From Ophioderma brevispina (lineage: Eukaryota > Echinodermata > Ophiuroidea > Amphilepidida > Ophiodermatidae): DNA of 64,000 bases. Location of the stretch: assembly GCA_023653785.1 (NCBI GenBank), contig JAMKCH010056953.1:1-64000 (forward strand). The letters are read 5' to 3'. The translations under genes were made by a program, and so were the position numbers. How positions within the stretch are numbered: position 1 is the first letter of the stretch; the number at the start of each line of letters is the position of its first letter. Under the pieces are notes generated by a model that saw only the letters and a program-made list of their open reading frames with translations, made no database searches and was not told the origin of the DNA. Shown in pieces: positions 25,201-37,200 of the stretch.

Positions 25201-28200
25201 ATGGTTGCCTTGGAATAGCTGTTGTGAGTAGTGTGATGTCAGTGTAAGCCTGACTCCCCAGGCAGAGCATTTGCAAATAGTGATTACGAAAGGTCACAGA
25301 AAGGCACCATTTAATTTGTGTGTACTGCTTCTTAACGTGCATTTGTGATTTCAACACCTTATGTTTATTTTGATCACTAGATATCCTTGGAGAAAAGCTT
25401 ATTCTCAAATTTGAGCTGATCCCGGTTTCTTGCGGTTTTGTGTTATGAGCAAATGCTTGTTTCCCATTGTCCCTAAGCTACTGTGCTGCAATTTTCTTCT
25501 GTTTACGGACAGAAAATACAAAACTACAAATATATACGAATATCTTACAGATGCGACCGAAAATGCACGTAAGAGGGGCGCACGTAGATTTATTAGGCTA
25601 CTGGTTAAGATGATATAAAATCTCAAAAATCATTACACTGAACTGATTTCCTTTACACCAATGTTGACTGAAAACATATGCATTCCTTTTGAGAAGTGGA
25701 ATGCCCAAAATACTATTTTAGCACCCTAAAGAGAAAATGGTCTAACGTGACCCCAGGGCACCACCCTGAGCGCCCTACTCTTCCTCAATTCCGTTTTGGC
25801 CGCCTTACCAAACGGAGGCGTTTACCGGCAGCTATGTCTTTAGCAGCCAAAATAACTGAGATTTTTGATACTGGGCTAGTGTCGTCTCTATACGGAATAC
25901 TCCCTACACTATACCCAAACGCATCTGGGATCTATACCTGGATTATATACTAGATTTATTACGCTCTATTCGGACGGAATAAACGCGACTTTTACGCCCG
26001 TCGAGGCTTTTATTGTGTATCCCCTTTTTTTGCCGCCGATGCGGTCATGTGATCTGTATAAGAGCGGGTAAAAAGGTAAACAAAGGCAGCCATTGTTGCC
26101 GTCACGTGTTGCGTGCTTTGGATGCCCTTTCTTCTGTGATCCGTGTCTGTTTCTTGTAGTTGCCTTACTATCAATAAAACGTTCTATTGGGTGAGTGTTG
26201 TCTATATTTTATTATTATGCTTGTTGTATTTTAATACACAGATGTGAAAACTGACTTTGGAAAATCTTTACCGGTGTGACTTACCGCGCGGGTGCTTTGT
26301 CTCCGCGTTGGCGGCCGGGTCTTACCGCGGCACGCCTTGTTTTTCATCGCTCGTTTCCGTTCCACACCGGGCCGCGCCCTTTTTGGCTCTCTTCACCTAA
26401 CCCATCACCCCACTCACACGTCTTTTGCGCGTTTGCCGTCCCGCGACCCTCTTTTTCCCGTGCTTCATTTCGTGTCTTGCTTCCGTGTCGCTCCGTTTGG
26501 TGCTTGTTTCTTTGCGGTGGCCTTTCAGTTTCAATGTTTGCGTTGAACCAGTGCCTCCTGTTCATGTTTCGCTAAGGGAAGGGGGTGGTGTTTCGGGCTC
26601 GGTCCGCGGTTCTTCCCAGGCGGGCCCCGCTGCTTTGGGGGGACCTAAAGATGTTGAACTTCGCTACTTCATGGCGTGTTAGTAGGGCGTTTCTCTCTCG
26701 GTAGTTCCGCCCGTCTACCTAGCTACCGGCCGCTGCTCGCCTGGTCTAGCCCTAGGGCTTCTACGGTGCAGCTATCGCGACCTGCTCTGCCTTTTTTCCT
26801 TGGGGATTTTGGCGGCTTGCAGACATTCCGGTACGGCACCTTCGGTTGCTTCTAGCGTGCTAGTCGGCCAGCTCCCTCGGGGGCCAGCTGGCTAGCATGC
26901 GGCCGGCGCTTGTCTCGCCGATTTATCTCTTCTTTATCGGTGCAGGCTAGCTTGGTCTGCTCTGCTCTCTTCCTGTGGGCTGGGGCGGCTGCAGGCCGTC
27001 CGGTGGCGGTGTGGTTGCTATGGTGACGCCGGGTTTTCTCGGTCCGATCCATCGCCAAGTACCGACACCCTGCGCTCGTGGTTTAGGGTTCTCGGCCCCT
27101 GCAACCGCGCTGGGCCGTGTCCCGGCCTCGGGGCTTGATTCGTCTAGCCCTGGAGTCGGTTTCCCCCCCTCGTTGCCCCCCCGTTACGTGGCGCCGCGGG
27201 TGTCGTTAATGCTCACTGCTACTGCCTCCCCCCCGCATGTCTCTCCTGCTGCCGCGCGTGTCCTATGGCGCTCGTGCTGCCTATGCTTCATCAGCCAGGC
27301 CTTTCACGGGCTAGGTGGGCGCGCAGCGCTTCGCCAGGTTTGGCTCCCCGCTCACACGCGCGGGTACCGTGCCCGTTTACTGGTGCGGTTCGACCACCAC
27401 TGGTTCCCGCTTCGGTTAAGCCGTTACGGCACAGAACACCCGGCCGTGCTAGCCCTGCTATCCCCGCGTGGTTTATCTGGCTCGTGCTGCATGCTTCACC
27501 AGTCCTTCACGGCTAGGTGGTGCGCGCATCGCTTCGCCGGGTTGTCCCCCGCTCACGCGGGGTTCCTTGTGCGGTTACTGGTGCCGGTCGTCCATGTTCG
27601 CTATTTCCCGATCTATCGGTTTCCGGCCCCGGCTTACGGTACCTCCGTGGGTGTTTCCTTCTCAGGCCCTCGTGGGGCAGCCTCGGGCTTGTCCTCCGCG
27701 GGGCTCGTGCAGGCTGCAGCATGCCCTCTTCAGGGCGCGCTGCGTGCCGGTGCGTAGCCCATGTCGCTATTAGTCTCTCGCGGGTTGTATAGCTCTTGGT
27801 TCGCCTTCTAGGGGCTGTTCTCCCCTCTTCGGCGCGGCGTATCCTCTTTTGTAGCGTCTACCCTCTCGAGTGATCGCTTGGGTTGATGTTTACACTCAAT
27901 CCTCTTTTCCGCGCCTCAGTCTTCTCGCAGGGGTGCGCTGCATCGTGTCCGTTTATCCGCCGTTGTGGCGTTGATTCCGGGTCTTTAACCACAGCGACTG
28001 GTCCCCTCTTCGGGGGGCTGTTGCTCAGGTGTTGTTTGTCCGCCTTCCTGGTGTTGACTTTCAACTCACGGCACCGCGACCTGTCTCCCCTGCGGGGATG
28101 TCGCGCCGCCTTGGCTGTCGGGCATCCCCTCGGGGATGCTGTAGATCTCGTCGTTCTCTCGGCTACCCAGTCTGGGCGCTTTGCAGTGCTCCCCTTCGGT

Positions 28201-31200
28201 GCGGCCTAGCCTGAGTGGCTTTCACCCTTCTGGCAGTTGCCTTGCCTTGGGGTGGATCCCTCTCACCTTGTGTAGTCCCGGGTTTACCCGGTCTATTCTC
28301 GGACGTTGCTCTAGCTTCTGCATCAGGGTCCCCCACCTTGGGTGCTCTCCCGGCCTGTGGGCGGCCTAGCCCGCCTCGTCCTGGGCATGGGGCGCATCTG
28401 CCGTGCTATAGCTTGCAGTTGCCGTCGGGGTCCTACCTTCAGCCTTTCTGCACTCTGCCCCCGCTCCTCTTGGTTCTTTTCGCTGTCTCGCGCTCCTTTG
28501 GAGCTTGGGTAGCCTCGTGCCTGTCTGCTACCCTCCCATGGGCTTTTCACCTGGGCGTCCGGCCTTCCTTCGCTGCCTCTGTTGGCGGCTGTCTATTGCT
28601 GCCTCGGTAGCTAGCTCCTTCGTGGTGCATTCCGTGCACCCTTTCCGTGTGCACCTTCGGGGACTTGAGGCCTCTGTTCTCTGCCATTTATGCGCGGGGC
28701 ATTTTAGGCCTTGGCTGTCCTGGCTCTTAGCCTGCGTTGGCTTACTGCTACCTAGCCTGGTCCATTGGCTGTCTCCCTTGGGGAACTTTGACTCAGGCTA
28801 TGATGCAGTTTCGCTGCCTCCCCCTCCCTGGGATCACTGGCCTAGGGCCGCTTCGGTCGGCCTATTACAGTTGCCGTCTGGCGTTAGTCTCTGTTCCCCC
28901 TTGAGGTCAAGACCATGTATCCAGCTGGGTGTGTATACTGGTCGTTTGGGTCGTTTGTTGCCCCCTTGCTTCTGCGGGTGGAGGTCGTGGCCTGTAGCCT
29001 GGCGTGGGTCGTCTTTGACTTTCGCCTTGGCCATGCCTGGGGCTTTCATCCTCCTAGCCTTTGCGACTCGACTTAGACCCTCATCTCCATTCGGGGTAGC
29101 TGGCCCTGGTTCTTTCCTCGCAGCTTGGCTGGACCCTTTTCGGGTCTAGCCTGGCTAGGCTGATGCTCTGCTGCTTGGTGTATTACCGTGCCCCCTTCGG
29201 GGTTTATGATGCCTGTGCCTATGCCGGTATGCCGTGGCCCCTCCAGGGGCTTCACTGGCCGGCCAGCCTGGTTTGAGGGGCTTTATTTCCTTCTCCCTTG
29301 GCCTTACACCCCGTACGGGGAACTTGATCATTGCGTCTTGGCTGTTCTCCCTTGCCCTCCGTCACTCTTTATGCGGGCGCGAGACCTCAGTTTATATGCC
29401 GCCTGGTGCCCTCGGGGCCTAGCGTGCTCTTGCCGGTCTCGGCTTTGGTCATTCAAGTCTTGATGCTGTTGCTCGGGTTCCCTCTTTAGGGCTTGGCTCC
29501 CACCCATGTGGATGCCCTCACTCCCTCGTGGGCTCGTTTTGTCCTGGTCGCTGGTGGTTTGGCTCTTTTGTCTAACCTTACCTGTGCTCCCAGGTCTTAC
29601 TCCTCGCCCCTTGGGCTAGCCTTTGAGGTCTTTCGATTTGTGCCTGGACACTGCCCACTGTTGGGTCGGTGTCTTGACCGTGGTCCCTTCTCCCGTTGTT
29701 GGGATTAGGGGTCTGGCTTTGACGTTCTCGCAATTCCGTTGGCTCTCGGCTGACGAGCCTGGTCCGCTGTCTCCGTTGGGGAGCCTGGCACGTTTTGGTG
29801 CGGCCTCTACGTGCCCTCTTTGGGGCTCGTTGTACGGCTTAGAGTCGGCCTTGTTCTGGCCTAGCGTTGGGGCTCATCCAGGCCTAACGGCGTTCCCGGG
29901 CTCAGGCCAGGTGTGCTCCGCGATTCGTCTGGGTCCTGTCTAGGGGTTCTCCCCTCCCACGGTTTTCAGGCTCCTTGTTCGTCTCTTCACTGCGTGTTTT
30001 TTCTTTGCCACGCCTTCTGTCCCAACTGTACTGCCTTGTGGGAATCCCCGCGACGGAGTATTCCCTAGTTTGGTGGGTTCCCCGAACTCGCCTTTACAGG
30101 TGGCTTTCTCAGTTTTTCTTGAGTGACTTGGTCTTGTCTTCCCGCCGTGCCTATGCGACCTGGATCTTGTTGCTTTTCCCTTAGTACCCTCGGGTCCTGG
30201 GGGCACTTCGGTTGCTCTTGCTCCTGTCATTTACGACCTGTTGCCCTTGAACATGGTGTCTGACCCACATCGCGACTGGGATTTTTATACCCTCTATCCT
30301 AGTCGGTCAAATCTGTGACCTGAACTTTAAATCGGTTGGGAGCTTCTCGCTCCGGGTGGAATGTCTCTGGGCGTAAACCCCCGCTGTGAGTCATTCTTCA
30401 TGTCGGACGTCTCGATTTGTTGACGAGTTGGTTGCTCCCTTTTCTCGCGGCTTGGTGATCCTTATCGGTATCTCGCCCGTTCGGTAGTTCACCTTCTCCG
30501 TGGCTCTCTTCAGTTTCTTCTCCTCGGGAGATCTTGTGTCGAGGCCGCTGTGCTGTCCGCGTACCTCTTCTCTCGGTGGCATCATTATGCCCGTAGCCGG
30601 GTTTCTGCTACGCGCGACTTGTTTGCCTCTCGATAACCGATTTGTCTTTCGGCCCAGAAGTTCCTCAAGTTAGGATCATTCTGTCCTTCTACGACTTGTC
30701 ACCTGCTCTCTGCTTGCATTAGCCACTGGTTAGGCTTCTGCTGGGGCTTCCCGAGCAGTTAGTGACCTCTCGCCTCGGGTCCCTCTCGGGCTCACTCGTG
30801 TTTCTGCAAGCTAGCCTCTGTTTCTCCCCTCGGGGGGGGGGGGGGGGGGGGGTGTAGACGTCTCGTGGTTTCCCCACTTGGTCTACTTTCGGGCAGATTG
30901 ACTTGGCCCGATCTGGGAAGCTAGTATCATATCTAGCCTTTGACGCTCTTCAGTTGCCCGTTTCTGGTCCCACGCTCCCGGTCTTGCGGAGGTCTGCCTC
31001 TTCTTTCCTCGTGGTTCTGTCTACCTCCGATTCGAGGCCTAATCGTCCCCCATCTCCTGGCTGTGACGTCTGAGGTGGGACTTTTCACGTATATTGGGCT
31101 TTGCTGGGTCTGTCTCCGATCGTCCGTTGTCTGGATTTTTGAGGTCGACTAGCTCCGCCTACCACCGCCGAGGTTGTTCGTTCGTCTTCGGTGACGTTGG

Positions 31201-34200
31201 TTCTATTCCATTGACTCCTGAAAGGCGTCCGTTTCTGACCCGAAAGCTAGTTCCCTCTTGGGGTCTGAGTTCTATCGCGAGTTTCTTGGCGAAGCCCCAA
31301 TCGTCCTTGGGTGCACGGCTCCTAGCCTTCGCCTTTATTACTCTTTCAGGGTCCCTTCCCGGCTGGATTAGCTCGAGATTTTCCTTCTCCTGGTAGCCTC
31401 TTCCTCCGGGTCAGGGCGGACTTCATCTCTCCGCCCGCCCACCCACGGGTCTGGGGCCTTTAGCCGTCATCGTCTCTCAACCTTTATCTCCCCGGGCCTC
31501 TTTCCGTGGGTTCTCTGTGGTGTTCTGAGCGGACCCCCATCCTGGGGCCCGCGCCTCCGTTTTTTGGGGTTTAGCTTCTTTGCCCGCGTCTTTACGCTGT
31601 TCTGCCTTGCGCTTCTCTGTTTCCCTCCCGGATCCCAGTTTTTCGCAAGGCTGTGAGGCTTTTCTCCGGCGTTGCGCGGGGTGCTGCGGGCCCTTTGTCC
31701 AGGGCCTACGTCGCACTCCCGTCTCTGTCGGAGCTCTTCCTCTCGCCTATTCCTAGGCTTGGTTTTCTCTGCGGGAGTCGCGGCTCTGGCTATCCTCCTA
31801 AAAACGTTGGCCATCTGTTAATCACATTATAAGTCTAAGGTCCTTTTCCTCACCCTGGTACGCCACTGTTTAGGTGATTCTTGCTTCCTGACTTTTAGGA
31901 ATTTAGATCCATGTGTTTTTTCGGCCCTGGCGGTTTTGGTCTACCTTTGACTGCATCCTATGGCTGCTCTCCGAGAATATCATGTCCACCTCCAACTGAG
32001 TGTGCTAGTCTGGTGTGGATGAAATATTCTTCAACGGGGGTAATGCTATGTTTCAGTCAACTTGGTGTAAAGGACATCAGTTCAGTGTAATGATTTATAT
32101 TCAAAATCACATTATGTTTTATAAATCATTTACTGAACCTGAATTCCTTTCCAAGTTGATTCCCGCTTCCCAGGCCGGCCCCACACATGATATGTGCAGG
32201 CGTTCCTTGTGGGGCTCTGAGCAAAAAGGAATGGGGAGAGTATGGCCGTCAGGTGTGACCTGTGCACTGGTTGAGAACTTTTCTCTTTTAGAGGGGGTGC
32301 TAAATAGGTAGTTTGGGGCATTCCACTCCTCAAGAAGGGAAATGCATATGTTTCGTCCTTGGAAAGGAATCAGGCTTCAGTTAAATGATTTATAAAACCT
32401 AACTTGATTTTGAATAATTTTTAGGTACGTCGGTGCGAGGCTGTGGATATGAATGCCCCTTTAAGATACAAGTTTAACTTCACACTACACCTGAAAAAAT
32501 AACCCCTTGGACGGTATTCTGATAGAATTTTCTCTCCATTTCACAGCTCAAAAATGTTTATTGCCCGTAAGGAGCTTCCCTTGATTTTGTAAAGTTGTCT
32601 TGCGATCATCTATGTTTTAAGGTGCAACAAGATATTTCAATACGGTGACCCTAAAAATGTGAAAATTCGGATTTTTGCCCTGGTCTTTAAGTTTATCACA
32701 AAATATCCCCAGCTGAAAGGATTAAGCTGAAAACTGTTTCTTTGTAGCAAAAATGTGGATTTCTAATTTCCTATAGGAGTAAATAAAATTCAGGCCCTGT
32801 TTTCTATGGAAATAGACATATACAAATCACCTTTTGTTTCATTTTAAGTTATTTCGAAACCAAAAATGGTAGGGAACTTGGCATGGTCTAATCTATGTAA
32901 TACACATACCAGAAAAAAAAAAAAAAGAAAAAATATGGATGACTTAGAATCTCACTTCCCCTTTAATCATTTTGTTATCAAGTATCATCACTCAGATTTC
33001 CCAGGCATTGCATTTTCAAGAAGGAGCTTCCAATTCTTTCTTTTGGAGCCTGGTGATGTTCTCCAATTTAGCTCCGTCTTATTTTCCACCCCAGTGATTT
33101 TTTCTGAATTTGCTCCTTATCACCGGTTCTACAGCACAAGGTGCCAGAAATACACATTGTGACAGCTGACTGGTTGTGGTGGGCTGGCTGGAGAGTGTAA
33201 CGATTCGACGAACTCATGTTCCTCCTTCGGGCGTCAAATCGTTTCCAGGCCCAGCAGGTGTACACACACACCCAACAGCGACACGATGCATCAACCCCAA
33301 GAGGGCGCTGATAGACCGAAAAGGTACACTCAATCAGTCGTGACCCCAGTCCTTCATTTGGATTGGGTATTGGCCAGACTACTTCCAAGCTGTCTTGGTT
33401 TTGATCTTCTTTCATCCCTGTTTTTTGTGTCACCTCCCCTAAGGCAGAGACACATAGGGATCAATCACTTTGTCCACTGTTGTGTCTGTTTGTTGTTGTT
33501 GCTGTTGTTTGTTGAAAAGGAAATCAGTTCAGTGTAATGATTTATTCAAAAACACATTATGTTTTATAAATCATTTAACTGAAGCCTGATTTCCTTTCCA
33601 ATGTTGACTTCCCGCTTCCAGGCCCGCCCACAACATGATATGTGCATGCGTCCGTGTGGGCTCTGAGCCAAAACGGAATTGGGGAAGAGTAATGGCCGTC
33701 AGGGTGTGACCTGGGGTCACTGGTTGAGACCATTTTCTCTTTTAGGGGTGCTAAAATAGGTATTTTGGGGCATTCCACTTCTCAGAAGGGAAATGCATAT
33801 GTTTCAGTCAACATTGGAAAGGAAATCAGGCTTCAGTTAAATGATTTATAAAACATAATGTGTTTTTGAATAATTTTTTAGGTAAGTCGGGGGACGAGGC
33901 TGTGGATCATGAAATGCCCCTTTAAGATAAAAGTTTAACATGGGCACACTAAACCTGAAAAAATAACACCTTGGACTGTATTCTGATAATAATTTTCTCT
34001 CCAGTTCACAGCTCAAAAAATGTTTATTTCCCGGAAGGAGATTCTTGATTTTGTAAAATTTGTCTTGCGATCAGAGAGGTTTAAAGGTGCAACAAGAGAT
34101 TTCAAATAACAGGTGACCCTAAAAAATGTGAAAATACTGATTTTGCACTGGTCTTTAAGCTTTATATCAAAAATATCACCAGCTGAAAGGATTAAGCTGA

Positions 34201-37200
34201 AAACTGTTTCTTTGGTACAAAAAAATGTGGAATTTCTAATTTCCTATAGGAGTAAATACAAAATTCAGCCCATGTTTTCTATTGAAATATAAGCATATAC
34301 AAATCACCTTTTGTTTTCATTTTAAGTTATTTCTGAAACCAAAAAATGGTAGGGAATCTATTGCATGTCTAATCTATGTGAAATCACTACATACCACAGA
34401 AAATATGGATGACTTAGAAATCTCACGTTGCACCTTTAAGTCAATTTTGTTATCAAATGTATCAATCAGCTCAGATTTCCTACAAGGCATGTGCATTTTG
34501 CAAGAAGGAGCTTTCCATATTCTTTCTTTTTGGAGCCATGGTGATGTTCTCCAAATTTAGCTCCTGATAATTATTTTCACACCAGTGATTTTTTCTGAAT
34601 TTTGCTCCTTATCACAGGTTCATACAGCACAGAGGTGCAAGAAAATACACATTGTGACAGCTGACTGGTTGTGGTGCTGCTGGGAGAGGTGGGAACGAGT
34701 CGACGAACTCATGTTCCTCCTTCCGGGCGTCAAATCGGTTTCTCAGGGCAGCAGCAGGTGTAGCACACCACCCAACAGCGACAGCGATGCATCAACAAAG
34801 AGGGCGCTGAATAAGAAACGAAAAGGTACACTCAATCAGTCGTGACCCCAGTCCTTCAGGTGGATTGGGTAATTGGCCAGGACTACTTCCAAGCTGTCTT
34901 GGTTTGTGATCTTCTTTCAATCCTGTTTTTTGAGTCACCTGCCCTAAGGCAGGAAGACACATAGGGATCATCACTTTGTCCACTGTTGATGTCTGTTGTT
35001 GTTGTTGTTGTCTGTTGTTGTGAAAAAGGGTTAACATTTGCCTGTAATATCCCACAAACTTCGATGGATTTAAACCAAACTTGAGTCATAGATGCCACAT
35101 GGGATCCCTCATTTGCTGATGAGATCAAAGTCACACCAAGGTCAAAGGTCATGCGAGGTCAAGTTGAAGTTCATTTGTAACCAAACTTGAGTCATAAGTG
35201 CAACATTGGATCCCTCATTTGTTGATGAGGTCAAAGGTCACACACCAAGGTCAAAGGTCACGTGAGGCCAAGTTGTAAGATAGGCTGAAAATGTAAAATT
35301 GACCTCAATTGAAAAGTTGAAGTTCAATTGGAACCAAACTTGAGTCATAAGTGCAACATTGGATCCCTCATTTGTTGATGAGGTCAAAGGTCACTTGCCA
35401 AGGTCAAAGGTCACTTGCCATGGTCAAAGGTCACTTGCCATGGTCAAAGGTCACTTGCCATGGTCAAAGGTCACTTACCAAGGTCAAAGGTCAGGTCACT
35501 TGCCAAGGTCAAAGGTCAGTTGACATCAAGTTTTAAGATAGGCTGAAAATGTAAAATTGACCTCAATTGAAAAGTTGAAGTTCAATTGGAACCAAACTTG
35601 AGTCATAAGTGCAACATTGGATCCCTCATTTGTTGATGAGGTCAAAGGTCACTTGCCAAGGTCAAAGGTCACTTGCCATGGTCAAAGGTCACTTGCCATG
35701 GTCAAAGGTCACTTGCCAAGGTCAAAGGTCACTTACCAAGGTCAAAGGTCAGGTCACTTGCCAAGGTCAAAGGTCAGGTGACATCAAGTTTTAAGATAGG
35801 CTGAAAATGTAAAATTGACCTCAATTGGAAAGTTTAAGTTCAATTGGAACCAAACTTGAGTCCTAGATGCAACATTGGATCCCTCATTTGTTGATGAGGT
35901 CAAAGGTCACATGCCAAGGTCAAAGGTCATATGAGGCCTATCATATACAAATCATGATGGCAGGCGACACATTCGGTCCGAGGACCGATGTATTTTTTAC
36001 TGTAAGTTTTTTCTCACCTTTTACATCACTATTTCAGAGTATGTTGAAAGAAAAAGGTCCATTCATGTAGGACTAACCCTGGTTTAAATCTGAGTCTAAA
36101 GTTAGACTCCCTATGAGACAAGCAGCAGGACTGTTTATTTCTATTCACATTCCCTGTAATCCAATTAACAGTGACATTTTGCAAAGGCATACTTATTGTA
36201 TGCAACACACAACCTTAAAGGTCCATGGCCCGATCGCTAATAGCCTCGTCCCCAGAAGCCCCAGATTTTACCGGAAGTGGTCAACATTTTGGTATCCTAA
36301 GAAAGCTACTATTTTTCTCATTTACCCTGTGAAATCTTGGAGCCAAAGGATGTTTGGTTTGGAAGTTATGGGCGAAAATATGCGACATTTTGGTCGACCA
36401 ATATTAATTTTACACAGTAGTCTATGGGGCTTATAAAATCACGTTTTTAGCTCTCGCATCAAAACGGATTGAAATATCGTCGCATAACTTTACAGATGGG
36501 GTTTTGGAGTGAAGGCCAGTCTATCAAGATGAAAACTTCATATCCTTAAATCGGGCCATCCCCCTTTAAGTGGTATTTACTACCAACATTGATCCCAGAA
36601 GCCCAAAAGAGAGACATCAAAAATATTTTGTCCTCTAGGGCTGGCATTCTGAAATGGAGTCTAACTTTAGACCTGGGTATAAACCAGGGTTAGTCCTACA
36701 TGAGTGAACCTTTTTCCTTTCAAAATACTGTGAAAGTTAAATTAATAGGTGAGGAAATTTCTCATGGATGGGCCGGTTTCAGGCCATCCTTGAAGAATTT
36801 TCTCACCCGTTACAGTGGATTTTAGAGAATGTTGGAAGGGAAAAGGTCCATTCTTGTAGGACTAACCCTGGTTTAAACCTGGTTCTAAAGTTAGACTCCC
36901 TTTGAGAATACCAGCCATTTGATTGAGATTTTGTTCATTTGGCACATTGGTGTTAACACTTCCTCTGACAATTAGTCAACCAAGTATAATTGTCTCCTCG
37001 CCTGAACTTTGTTCGTCCAGAGACGAGTAATCACTATATTCTGGTCTGTCTGTCTGTCTTGTCCGTCCTGTTCCATCTGTCTGTCTCTCTGTCATGATGT
37101 CTGCCCAGCCGGCGTCCGTGTTCATTGCTTGTGTAAACGTTTATCTGAGTTCCTTAAATAACGGGTCCCAAGTTCTCGACCTGATTAGATTTTGGCGTAA

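Larger units (their letters stand above)
25805..32035. other. GC- and CpG-rich island of unknown nature
   Basis: About 6.2 kb; base composition changes sharply, with the GC/CpG-rich core at about 26,275-31,800. CpG is abundant although the rest of the window is AT-rich. Open frames in all six frames are short and of odd composition: C/L/S/R-rich on +, K/R/G/P/T/E-rich on -. No known domain, RT motif or rRNA block was found. Short palindromes of the form CCCC-(2-5)-GGGG recur, e.g. 28,003-28,015, 28,085-28,097, 28,122-28,139, 29,192-29,202, 29,237-29,250 and 29,309-29,320. Both edges abut copies, in opposite orientation, of one interspersed repeat. It could be a mobile element, a foreign or misjoined fragment, or structured transcribed DNA. 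No function assigned. Confidence 0.6.
32050..33525 (+). repeat. Tandem duplication, copy A (degraded)
   Basis: Collinear with 33,525-35,020 from 'cagttcagtgtaatgattta' to the TTGTTGTTG run, in head-to-tail order. Relative to copy B it is missing many single bases, often in homopolymers, and has scattered small substitutions. It includes a damaged copy of the second BRCT exon. Confidence 0.9.
33525..35020 (+). repeat. Tandem duplication, copy B (intact)
   Basis: Second copy of the unit of about 1.47 kb. It contains a foldback element, a TTAA-type MITE and the intact second BRCT exon of CTDP1, and ends at the TTG-repeat near 34,990-35,020. Confidence 0.9.

Noticed and set aside
25805..26275. 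LTR of a retrovirus-like element at the left edge of the GC island
   Set aside because: TATA-like and AATAAA signals are present, but there is no second copy, no primer-binding site, no gag/pol/integrase blocks and no target duplication.
26975..27757. 260-codon plus-strand open frame in the GC island
   Set aside because: Stops are rare because of high GC. The composition is leucine/arginine/serine/cysteine-biased without a domain, and overlapping frames are equally open.
28505..29149. 214-codon plus-strand open frame in the GC island
   Set aside because: Same reasons as the neighbouring frame. Apparent hydrophobic stretches follow from C/T-rich DNA and do not form convincing membrane segments.
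35351..36070. Three repeated open frames starting with the same 11 residues
   Set aside because: They are products of the 258-bp satellite unit and its 20-bp monomers; not genes.
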